From: an uncultured Rickettsiales bacterium
GTDB lineage: Bacteria; Pseudomonadota; Alphaproteobacteria; Rickettsiales; UBA1997
Direction of reading: 5' to 3'
NCBI GenBank assembly: GCA_937927795.1
Contig: CALBSF010000308.1
Coordinates: forward strand, 1 to 10,770
DNA: 10,770 bases
This document shows, in pieces, positions 1 to 6,755 of the stretch. The position numbers and the translations under genes are program-made. The notes under the pieces were generated by a model. That model ran no database searches. It saw nothing but the letters and a program-made list of their open reading frames with translations, and was not told the DNA's origin. Numbering within the stretch: position 1 is the stretch's first letter; each line of letters starts with the position of its first letter.

Positions 1-50
1 GATCTACACAGGCGAAGACACTCTTTCCCTACACGACGCTCTTCCGATCT
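1..50 (+). other. Illumina P5/TruSeq adapter contamination with i5 index
   Basis: These bases are synthetic. Positions 1-9 (GATCTACAC) are the end of the P5 flow-cell sequence. Positions 10-17 (AGGCGAAG) sit where the i5 index belongs and match, from memory, TruSeq HT index D505. Positions 18-50 are the standard TruSeq read-1 adapter, starting ACACTCTTTCCC and ending CTCTTCCGATCT. Biological sequence begins at 51. The layout (adapter first, insert after) is what untrimmed read-through reads give at a contig end, so this is probably the true left edge of the assembled contig. Confidence 0.98.
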
Positions 51-1087
51 TTCAAAGACATTGATATGTGGGGCTTTACAGGCTCACTGCTAGAAAAATC
101 AGCCTCAGCTTTTGATAAATTCAGAACCCCTATTTTATTATCAAACTCACCTGCGGCATAAAAATTATCAAAATCTATTTTTTCAGCAAAAAAATCTAAA
201 AAACTAAAACTACCCTTTTTAGCATCTAATTTAAACGATATATTACTAAATTCCTCACCATAGAAAGTAAAAGAAAAACCAAGATTTACTTGAGTATCAA
301 AGTGATTTAAAAAAATCAAATTTGGATGCAAATCAGCCACGGAATTCACAATAAAATTTTCAAGCAACAAATCACATTTAAGATTATCTTGTGCAGAGAA
401 AATGCAGGTTGAATTTAGGTTGACATCATTTTCATGATTAAGCAAATTAACTTTGCTAACAGCGCTCATAACGAGCTCTCCAGCTTTCCACGAATTATTA
501 ATATCGATTTTTTTTATCAAAAAATCTTCAGCATCCATTGTTAATTTTGCATTTTCAATTTCTAATTTTTTAATTGGAAAATTCTTGTCCCTTATTGACT
601 GTAAAGCCTCAATAACAATAGGCATTATCTTGACATTGGCAGATTTTTTTTGTGGCTCTAAATTTTCGACAGTTTTATTTATAACAATAACAGAATTTGA
701 AATCTTAATTTTGCTTGGCTGAAATTGCCCAAATAACATGCGAAATAATGGAAATTCACTTTCTATGGTTGGCGATGAGAATTCTTGCTTTTCTTGACTA
801 TTTTTAATCGGATAAAAAATTTTTAAATCACTAATTACAATTTTCAAAGTTCCATATCTTGTAAAACTAACATAAACTTTGTTTAAAGAACTATCTTGCC
901 CGAATTGCTCTTTTAAAGCCTTCTCAACTTTTTTGGTAACAAATGGAATTGATCTTGGATGAGAAACTAAAACTAAAAAATAGAATAAGGAAATCGATAA
1001 AGCTAAAATAATAGCAAAACTAGCGGAATGAAATTTGCTAATTTTTTTTTTGGTTTTGTGTTTTTTTTCAGATTTATGTTTTGTCAT
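51..1087 (-). CDS. AsmA/YhdP-like membrane-anchored protein, 3' end missing
   Basis: This is the N-terminal ~345 residues of a larger protein. A very basic cytoplasmic tail (about residues 1-19, Lys-rich) precedes one hydrophobic segment at about 21-42, giving an N-in inner-membrane anchor. The rest is predicted periplasmic. It has the alternating beta-strand character of AsmA/DUF3971 (YhdP-type) proteins: a helix after the membrane anchor (RSIPFVTKKVEKALKEQF), a strand pair ending in ISDLKIFYP, then SEFPLFRMLFGQFQPSKIKI, like the 'sl..ll.G...p..i.i' pattern of the family. Family members help move phospholipid or assemble the outer membrane and are usually far longer, consistent with truncation here. 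The reading frame continues into the adapter: residues 347-352 (DRKSVV) and the stop at 29-31 are adapter-encoded, so the true C-terminus is unknown. The ATG at 1085-1087 has no Shine-Dalgarno. The gene lies downstream of topA on the same strand, across a repeat-bearing gap. The family call is by pattern only. Confidence 0.55.
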
Positions 1088-1167
1088 TTAAAATCTGTTT
1101 TGAGATTTTTTGGTTACAGCACTTAGTTTTATTGATTCAAATTCACTTTTAATGCAAATCTAGGAAA

Positions 1168-1383
1168 CGCTCGGTCTAATCATCCTCCCCTTGAGGGAGA
1201 ATCGAAGAGCATAGCGATTCGAGGAGGGGTTAAAAAATTCAAAATTATTTTAATAAATTTAAGATTTTTTAAAAAAAACTATAATCAAAATTAAAATTAT
1301 CAAATATATTCACTTTTTCAACCCCTCCTCGAATCGCTATGCTCTTCGATTCTCCCTCAAGGAGAGGATGATTAGACCGAGCG
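1168..1383. repeat. 64-bp inverted repeat pair (REPIN-like), 88-bp AT-rich spacer
   Basis: Arms 1168-1231 and 1320-1383 are reverse complements over 64 bp with one mismatch (CTTGAG-side CCCC against the other arm's CTCT context; in the right arm AAGGAGAGG replaces AAGGGGAGG). Each arm is itself partly palindromic: CCTCC near one end, GGAGG near the other, and an inner stem GAATCG (1199-1204) / CGATTC (1215-1220). The spacer 1232-1319 is almost pure A/T and has no ORF. The pair fills most of the 324-bp gap between topA (ending 1412) and the AsmA-like gene (starting 1087). It would fold into a long hairpin in any read-through transcript. A related single copy lies at 9087-9149. The head-to-head doublet arrangement is that of REPINs/BIMEs; no RAYT transposase is in the window. 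Confidence 0.9.
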
Positions 1384-1411
1384 CTATCTTAACTCGAGCA
1401 TTAAAAAAAAC

Positions 1412-3823
1412 TTAACTCTTCTTCCTACCCCTCTTAGATGGCGGACGGTTTGCAGCTTCAACGATTAAATCAATCGCTCGATTTAAACCAATCTCAAGAA
1501 TATCATCTTCTTTAACCGAAGTAAATTTTTTATTATGAAGTAAATAAGGACCAAAAGGGCCAATATTTGCAACAATTTTTTCTCCCGTCTCAGGATGAAT
1601 TCCAACCTCGCGAGGCAGTGTTAAAAGCTTAGCAGCGGTTTTTAAATCAATTAAATTAATATCTAAATTTTTTGGAATTGAAATTCTTTTTGGCTTTTTA
1701 ACTTTTGCTTTTTTAGTAGTTTTCTTTTTGCTTTTAGTTTCTTTTTCTTCTCCAGCAATTTCACTTCCAGCCAATTCTAAGTAAGGTCCGTAAGGTCCAA
1801 CTTTTACCATAATTTCAAAACCAGTTTTAGGATCAACCCCTAAATTTCTTGGCTCAAATTGTGGTTTTAATTTATCTTGATCATCGCCAGATGCGCCATC
1901 TTCAGTAAAAATTTGCATGGTGTGTTTGCACTCAGGATAATTTGAGCAACCAACAAAGGCGCCAAATTTACCAAGCCTTAAACCTAATTTTCCAGTATTA
2001 CAAGTTGGACAAGTATCTTTCAGCTTTCCTTCTTCATCAAAACCAAAAATATGAGCACCAACTTTTTGATTTAAAACTTCCAAAACTTCAGCAAATGGCT
2101 TTTTCTCAACTTCTAAAATTGTGCCATTAAAGTCTTTCCAGAATTTCTGTAGAAAACTTTTCCAGTTCATTTTGCCGTTGGAAATTCCATCAAGCTCGTC
2201 TTCTAAATCAGCCGTATAGCTATATTCAACATATTTAGCAAAAAACTCTTTTAAGAAAGTTGTAACAATTCTTCCTCTTTCTTCAGGGAAAAATCTCTTT
2301 TTTTCTAATTTAACATATCCGCGCTCTTGAATTACCGAGATAATTGAGGCGTAAGTTGATGGTCGACCAATTCCAAGTTCTTCCATTTTTTTAACCAAGC
2401 TTGCTTCTGAATATCTTGGAGGCGGCTCAGTAAAATGTTGATTTGGCTTAACTTCAAGCAAATCAAGCTTTTCTTGCTCTTTTAATTCTGGTAAAAGTTG
2501 CTTTCCTTCATCATCGCTTTCATCATCTAAATCTTCGCGATAAACTTTATAAAACCCGTCAAATCTAATAGTAGAGCCAGTTGCACGAGCCTTAGCATAA
2601 CTTGGAATAGTAGCGATTTCTGCTGCAACTTGATCAAAAATAACATCTGACATTTGTGATGCCATCATTCTTTTCCAAATCAAATCATACAGTAAAAATT
2701 GATCTTCTTCTAAATATTTTTTAACTTTCGATGGATCAAATGCAAAATCTGCCGGACGAATTGCTTCGTGGGCTTCTTGCGCATTCTTAACTTTACTTTT
2801 GAAAACGTTTGCCGCGTCAGGCAAATAATCTTTACCGTAAAGATCTAAAATTTTACTTCTAACATTTACAATTGCTTCAGGCCCAACATCAATAGAATCA
2901 GTTCTCATATAGGTAATCAAACCCTGGCTTGAGCCGCCAACATCAACACCTTCGTAAAGCCTTTGTGCCACCATCATGGTTTTTTTTGCTGAAAAACCTA
3001 ATTTTCTAGCCGCTTCTTGTTGCATTGAAGAAGTTGTAAATGGTGGATAAGGCCTTCTTTTTGCCTGCTTTTTGATGATTTGTAAAACTTGATATTTTTT
3101 ATCTTCTAATAACTTTTTAATATCGCCAGCTTGATCTTGAGCGATGATTGAAAATTTCTCTAATTTTTTACCATTAATTTCTACTACTGATGCTTGAAAA
3201 TCTTCGTTTCTATCAGTTTTTAAATCTAATTTAATATCCCAATATTCTTCACTTCTAAAAGCCTCAATTTCCTCTTCTCTATCGCAAATTAAGCGCAGCG
3301 CAACTGATTGAACCCTTCCTGCTGAACGGCTTCCTGGTAATTTACGCCATAAAATTGGTGATAAGGTAAATCCAACCAAATAATCTAAAGCTCTTCGAGC
3401 TTGCTGTGCATCAACTAAATCCATATCAACTTGACGTGGATTTTTAATTGCTTCAGTAACTGAATTTTTAGTAATAGCGTTAAATACAACGCGCTCAACT
3501 TTAGTAGTGACTTTAATTGCCTTTTTTTGTTTTAAAATTTCCAGAACATGCCACGCAATTGACTCTCCTTCACGGTCAGGATCGGGGGCTAGAATTATTT
3601 TGCTGCATAACTTAGCGCTATCGACAATTTCTTTGACATGTTTGGTTGATTTTGCCGAGATTTGATAATTCATCTTAAAATCATTATCCACCTCAACCGA
3701 GCCATCTTTACTAGGTAAATCGCGAATATGTCCAAAGGAAGCTATAACTTTATAATCTGCGCCAAGATATTTGCCAATTGTCTTTGCCTTGGCAGGAGAC
3801 TCAACGATTAATAAATTTTTCAT
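1412..3823 (-). CDS. topA: DNA topoisomerase I (type IA)
   Basis: Relaxes negative supercoils by cutting one strand through a 5'-phosphotyrosine link. The 803-residue protein is complete and near the usual length. The N-terminal TOPRIM domain starts MKNLLIVESPAKAKTIGKYL (Glu8) and carries APDPDREGE with Asp81, Asp83 and Glu85, the metal-binding triad. The active-site tyrosine is Tyr305 in GLITYMRTDS, with the partner Arg307. The RRALDYLVGF and SAGRVQSVALR motifs (about 143-178) are typical of the family. One C-terminal four-cysteine zinc ribbon is present (Cys605, Cys608, Cys626, Cys632). Two further topoisomerase C-terminal repeats follow at about 660-685 (VGPYGPYLELAG) and 738-765 (IGPFGPYLLHN), separated by a Lys-rich linker, and the tail is basic. 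So one Cys-type finger and two Cys-less repeats are seen. The gene starts at ATG 3821-3823, 28 bp after infA on the same strand, suggesting co-transcription from the infA promoter. No Shine-Dalgarno is visible. Confidence 0.98.
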   Translation of the reverse strand: MKNLLIVESPAKAKTIGKYLGADYKVIASFGHIRDLPSKDGSVEVDNDFKMNYQISAKSTKHVKEIVDSAKLCSKIILAPDPDREGESIAWHVLEILKQKKAIKVTTKVERVVFNAITKNSVTEAIKNPRQVDMDLVDAQQARRALDYLVGFTLSPILWRKLPGSRSAGRVQSVALRLICDREEEIEAFRSEEYWDIKLDLKTDRNEDFQASVVEINGKKLEKFSIIAQDQAGDIKKLLEDKKYQVLQIIKKQAKRRPYPPFTTSSMQQEAARKLGFSAKKTMMVAQRLYEGVDVGGSSQGLITYMRTDSIDVGPEAIVNVRSKILDLYGKDYLPDAANVFKSKVKNAQEAHEAIRPADFAFDPSKVKKYLEEDQFLLYDLIWKRMMASQMSDVIFDQVAAEIATIPSYAKARATGSTIRFDGFYKVYREDLDDESDDEGKQLLPELKEQEKLDLLEVKPNQHFTEPPPRYSEASLVKKMEELGIGRPSTYASIISVIQERGYVKLEKKRFFPEERGRIVTTFLKEFFAKYVEYSYTADLEDELDGISNGKMNWKSFLQKFWKDFNGTILEVEKKPFAEVLEVLNQKVGAHIFGFDEEGKLKDTCPTCNTGKLGLRLGKFGAFVGCSNYPECKHTMQIFTEDGASGDDQDKLKPQFEPRNLGVDPKTGFEIMVKVGPYGPYLELAGSEIAGEEKETKSKKKTTKKAKVKKPKRISIPKNLDINLIDLKTAAKLLTLPREVGIHPETGEKIVANIGPFGPYLLHNKKFTSVKEDDILEIGLNRAIDLIVEAANRPPSKRGRKKS

Positions 3824-3851
3824 TTTTTATAAATTATTTAGCAGGCAGGCT

Positions 3852-4070
3852 TTAAGTATTACGCCTTACAATACGGCCTTTTGAAAGATCGTAGGTTGTC
3901 ATTTCCACCTCAACCTTATCTCCTTTTAAAACACGAATCTTATTTTTTCTAATTTTTCCTGAAGCGTGTGCGATTATTATATGTCCATTTTCCAATTCGA
4001 CACGAAAAATTGTGTTAGGCAAAACTTCAACCACCACACCGTTCATTGTCAATAAATCTTCTTTGGTCAT
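3852..4070 (-). CDS. infA: Translation initiation factor IF-1
   Basis: A 72-residue protein, exactly the usual IF-1 length. It is a single S1-type OB fold that binds the ribosomal A site on the 30S subunit and assists IF-2 and IF-3. Recognition is direct: it shares [36 protein letters not shown] and YDLSKGRIV with classic IF-1 proteins such as the E. coli one. The ATG at 4068-4070 gives the expected N-terminus (MTKED), so the start is secure although no Shine-Dalgarno precedes it. It is the first gene of a minus-strand pair with topA, 28 bp downstream. It is divergent from the metal ATPase gene, and a perfect inverted repeat lies between the two. Confidence 0.98.
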   Translation of the reverse strand: MTKEDLLTMNGVVVEVLPNTIFRVELENGHIIIAHASGKIRKNKIRVLKGDKVEVEMTTYDLSKGRIVRRNT

Positions 4071-4082
4071 TTGTTATAAAAA

Positions 4083-4111
4083 TTGTTAGAAAGGCTAAAA
4101 TACTGGATCAA
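4083..4111 (-). promoter_or_regulatory. Possible sigma70-type promoter for infA-topA
   Basis: On the minus strand TTGATC (4111-4106) and TAACAA (4088-4083) are separated by 17 bp. Both are imperfect matches, and the position would give a leader of only about 6 nt before the infA ATG at 4070. In AT-rich DNA such matches arise by chance, so this is a weak call. Confidence 0.2.
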
Positions 4112-4201
4112 CCCTAGCATAGTAAAAAGTAAAATTCAAGTTAGTTTATGTAAAATATGGGAAAATTGGGGGTTTTATGGCAATTATTAGTATTTAGGCA
4201 T

Positions 4202-4341
4202 CAAATGGATTGCTTCGCTTACGCTCGCAATGACGACGCTCTCACACTTCTTATCCTTAATCATAAAATCATCTACTTTTCATCTCTTATAATATAGCCA
4301 CCTCCTTCGTCATTGCGAGCGTAAGCGAAGCAATCCATTTG
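4202..4341. repeat. 35-bp perfect inverted repeat (REPIN-like), 70-bp spacer
   Basis: Arms 4202-4236 and 4307-4341 are exact reverse complements over 35 bp. The right arm reads TCGTCATTGCGAGCG, then TAAGCGAAGCAATCC, ATTTG. The arms are far richer in G+C than the surrounding DNA; the 70-bp spacer 4237-4306 is AT-rich and non-coding. The 'cattgcgagcg...gaagcaatcc' sequence resembles short dispersed palindromic repeats I recall from Rickettsiales and various other bacterial genomes. Beyond the arms a weaker partial match remains (TTTAGGCA on the left, TGCCTAATA on the right). It occupies the divergent infA / metal-ATPase intergenic space (4071-4415), which holds no other gene. It is unrelated in sequence to the 1168-1383 repeat, but has the same paired layout. 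Confidence 0.92.
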
Positions 4342-4355
4342 GTTGCGGATCCCAA

Positions 4356-4384
4356 TTGCCTAATACAAGATTAGAAGCTACAAT
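4356..4384 (+). promoter_or_regulatory. Candidate sigma70 promoter for the metal ATPase
   Basis: TTGCCT (4356-4361; 4 of 6 to the -35 consensus) and TACAAT (4379-4384; 5 of 6 to the -10 consensus) are spaced by 17 bp. Transcription would begin near 4391, leaving a leader of about 25 nt to the ATG at 4416. It lies just outside the inverted repeat. No metal-regulator operator with clear dyad symmetry is visible in the leader. Confidence 0.45.
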
Positions 4385-4415
4385 CTTAAAGTCGAAATAA
4401 CCAATTTAAAAAAAC

Positions 4416-6242
4416 ATGAAACTAAATAAATGGCAAGAAGCCGTGGCTTTACTGAGTTTAATTGCGATAATTCTAAGCCTGATTTTAAAATATACCAGCC
4501 CGCAGCTACAAAATGTTCCTCTATTTATAATAATAGCTATTGGCGGAACTCCTCTTATTTTGCAGATAGTTTTTAAAGCTATAAAAGGCGATTTGGGCGC
4601 TGATATGCTTGCTTTGATTGGTCTTATTACTGCGATTTATTTAGGCGAAAACCTCGCATCTGCTTTGGTGATTTTAATGTTGGCAAGCGGCCAGGCTTTA
4701 GAAAATTATGCCACCAAAAAAGCCTCATTTGCCTTAGAGGCTCTAGCTAAAAGAATGCCTTCAACTGCACATAGAAAAACTGGCGATAAGGTTGAAGATA
4801 TTAATATTTCTGAAATTAAAATTGGTGATTTAATTGAAATTTATCCCCATGAAACCTGCCCTGTTGACGGCGTGGTTGTTGAAGGGCAAGGCTTGATGGA
4901 TGAATCTTATTTAACTGGTGAGCCTTACAAGCTTTCTAAAACCATTGGATCTTTCGTGTTGTCTGGCGCAATTAACGGTGAAAGCTCGATTATTATTAGG
5001 GCAGAAAAGTTGGCGCAAGATTCTCGTTATGCCAATATTATCAAAGTAATGGAGTCGGCTGAAAATAACCGTCCCAAAATGAGAAGATTAGCAGATCAAA
5101 TTGGCGCAACTTTTGCTCCTATAGCCTTTGTTTTTGCACTTCTAACCTTATATTTTACCCAGGACGTTACTAGATTTTTAGCAATTTTAGTAGTTGCAAC
5201 CCCCTGCCCGCTATTAATTGCAATTCCAATTACCATAATTAGCGCCATTTCAATTGCAGCAAGGCGCGGCATTATTATTCGCAACCCCATTGTTTTGGAA
5301 AAATTACCAATTTGTCAAACCGCAATTTTTGATAAAACCGGAACTTTAACCTATGGCGAGCCTGAATTGATCGATATTTTAACTTTTAATAATTTTGATA
5401 AAAATTTAGTTTTACAAATTACCGCAAGCTTAGAGCGATACTCTCGCCACCCTCTCTCACTAGCAATTATTAAAGCTGCAAATAAAGAAAATCTTGAGCT
5501 AATTAATGCCCAAAATATTACTGAAATTCCTGGAAAAGGCTTGTCTGGAAAGGTTTTGGAGCAAGAAGTTTTAGTTACTCATAGAAAAAAAATTGATCCT
5601 AACCTAATCAAAGATTTACCAAAAATTGAAAGCGGATTAGAGTGTCTAATCTTAATTGATGATAAAATTGCCGCAATTTTTCATTTTCGCGATGTGATTA
5701 GAAGCGACGGACATTTTTTTGTTAATCATCTTGGCCCGACTCATAATTTCAAGAAAATAATGATTGTTTCTGGTGATCGTGAAAGTGAAGTTAGTCATTT
5801 GGCGGCCTTGCTTGATATAAAAGAATCTTACTCTAGTCAAAGCCCTGAGCAAAAATTAGAAATTGTTAAACAAGAAAATGCTAAGGCTCCTGCACTATTT
5901 ATGGGTGATGGAATTAATGATGCCCCTGCTCTTACGGCTGCAACGGTTGGTCTTGCATTTGGACAACATTCTTCAGTTACTTCTGAAGCCGCAGATGCCG
6001 TGATTATGGATAATAATTTAGCAAAAGTTGATGAATTAATTCATATCAGCGAAGACACTAGAAGAATCGCTCTGCAAAGCGCAATTGGCGGCATGATTTT
6101 TAGCTTTGGCGGCATGGTTTTAGCAGCTTTTGGGCTACTGAGCCCAGTTCAAGGCGCGCTATTGCAAGAAGTTATTGACGTTGTAGCGATTTTAAACGCT
6201 TTAAGACTTACTTGGCAAAAATCGGTTAAGATTGATTTGTAG
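4416..6242 (+). CDS. P1B-type heavy-metal-translocating ATPase (TPC class, no HMA domain)
   Basis: Inner-membrane ATP-driven metal transporter, 608 residues. It starts directly with membrane helices (about 8-26, 34-55, 62-92); no N-terminal metal-binding HMA or His-rich domain is present. The actuator domain carries TGE at 167-169. Helices follow at about 231-247 and 253-281, the latter with the intramembrane metal motif TPCP (262-265) in place of the CPC of CopA and ZntA. The phosphorylated aspartate is Asp306 in DKTGT. The P1B signature His-Pro is at 345-346 (SRHPL), GKGLSG at about 373-378, and the hinge motif GDGIND at 497-502. The last helix has QEVIDVVAILNALRL, with Glu584 and Asp587 as possible metal ligands. 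The TPC motif places it outside the standard Cu+ and Zn/Cd/Pb groups, nearer the less-studied P1B-4/5-like pumps (Co, Ni or Fe suggested for those), so the substrate is open. ATG 4416 has no Shine-Dalgarno. The stop is 13 bp from the convergent rnhA stop. Confidence 0.93.
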   Translation: MKLNKWQEAVALLSLIAIILSLILKYTSPQLQNVPLFIIIAIGGTPLILQIVFKAIKGDLGADMLALIGLITAIYLGENLASALVILMLASGQALENYATKKASFALEALAKRMPSTAHRKTGDKVEDINISEIKIGDLIEIYPHETCPVDGVVVEGQGLMDESYLTGEPYKLSKTIGSFVLSGAINGESSIIIRAEKLAQDSRYANIIKVMESAENNRPKMRRLADQIGATFAPIAFVFALLTLYFTQDVTRFLAILVVATPCPLLIAIPITIISAISIAARRGIIIRNPIVLEKLPICQTAIFDKTGTLTYGEPELIDILTFNNFDKNLVLQITASLERYSRHPLSLAIIKAANKENLELINAQNITEIPGKGLSGKVLEQEVLVTHRKKIDPNLIKDLPKIESGLECLILIDDKIAAIFHFRDVIRSDGHFFVNHLGPTHNFKKIMIVSGDRESEVSHLAALLDIKESYSSQSPEQKLEIVKQENAKAPALFMGDGINDAPALTAATVGLAFGQHSSVTSEAADAVIMDNNLAKVDELIHISEDTRRIALQSAIGGMIFSFGGMVLAAFGLLSPVQGALLQEVIDVVAILNALRLTWQKSVKIDL

Positions 6243-6255
6243 CTTTCTTGAGAAT

Positions 6256-6702
6256 CTATTTCCTAGCCTGCGCAACACCCCTTCTAGCCAACTCATCAGC
6301 AACTTCATTAAAACGATCGCCGCTATGACCTTTAACCCAAATCCACTCAATTTGATGTCTTGCAACCTCAACATCTAATTCTTGCCACAAATCAATATTC
6401 TTAATTGGCTGTCTATTAGCGTTACGCCAGCCGTTTTTTTTCCAGGAAAAAATCCATTTGGTCATGCCATCTTTTACATATTGGCTATCGACATAAAGAA
6501 AAATTTTTTCGGTTTTTTTAACTAATTTTAACGCTTCTATAACCGCCTTCATTTCCATACGATTATTAGTGGTTGCGCCTTCGCCGCCAAAAATTTCTTT
6601 TTTATGCTCTCCGCAAAGCAAAACCGCGCCCCATCCTCCCGGACCTGGGTTTCCAGAACATGCGCCGTCAGTATAAATTTCTATTTTTTTCTCTTTATTC
6701 AC
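6256..6702 (-). CDS. rnhA: Ribonuclease HI
   Basis: Degrades the RNA strand of RNA-DNA hybrids, removing primers and R-loops. The 148-residue protein is complete (E. coli RNase HI is 155). All catalytic residues are present: Asp12 (YTDGACSGNPGPGGWG), Glu50 (TTNNRMEMKAV), Asp72 (YVDSQYVKDG), His126 (WVKGHSGD) and Asp136 (NEVADELAR). The spacing equals that of the E. coli enzyme shifted by two residues. The basic handle region (WSWKKNGWR-like, about 84-95) is kept, so it is the HI class with substrate-binding protrusion. The start is GTG at 6700-6702, not ATG: an in-frame TAG lies two codons upstream and the next in-frame Met is at residue 49, beyond Asp12. It is convergent with the metal ATPase (13 bp between stops) and divergent from the yejA-like gene (53 bp apart). 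Confidence 0.98.
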   Translation of the reverse strand: MNKEKKIEIYTDGACSGNPGPGGWGAVLLCGEHKKEIFGGEGATTNNRMEMKAVIEALKLVKKTEKIFLYVDSQYVKDGMTKWIFSWKKNGWRNANRQPIKNIDLWQELDVEVARHQIEWIWVKGHSGDRFNEVADELARRGVAQARK

Positions 6703-6715
6703 TTGCTAAAACTAA

Positions 6716-6721
6716 TATAAT
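6716..6721 (+). promoter_or_regulatory. Perfect -10 hexamer upstream of yejA-like gene
   Basis: TATAAT at 6716-6721 lies in the 53-bp divergent space between rnhA and the yejA-like gene, 34 bp before the ATG at 6756. No good -35 box is found at 16-18 bp spacing, where the sequence is CTTTAT-like and inside the rnhA 5' end. Given the AT-rich background this is suggestive only. Confidence 0.3.
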
Positions 6722-6755
6722 TAACTTTTAAGAATCAATTTTCTTTAAAACGCAA

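Noticed and set aside
453..722. Plus-strand open frame of about 89 codons antisense to the AsmA-like gene
   Set aside because: It is a hydrophobic shadow of a Lys/Asn/Ile-rich gene on the other strand, with no start signal and no family resemblance. The minus-strand frame has a clear membrane anchor and domain pattern.
1168..1383. Insertion sequence or MITE with a transposase
   Set aside because: There is no ORF between the arms, and no convincing target-site duplication at the outer ends. It is better described as a paired palindromic repeat.
4202..4341. CRISPR array or tRNA-like structure
   Set aside because: There are only two arms in opposite orientation, not direct repeats with regular spacers, and no cloverleaf can be drawn from the spacer.
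5096..5852. Minus-strand open frames inside the metal ATPase gene
   Set aside because: They lie entirely within a gene whose every P-type ATPase motif is intact, and their translations look like nothing recognisable.
6243..6255. Terminator between the ATPase and rnhA
   Set aside because: The gap is 13 bp and holds no stem.
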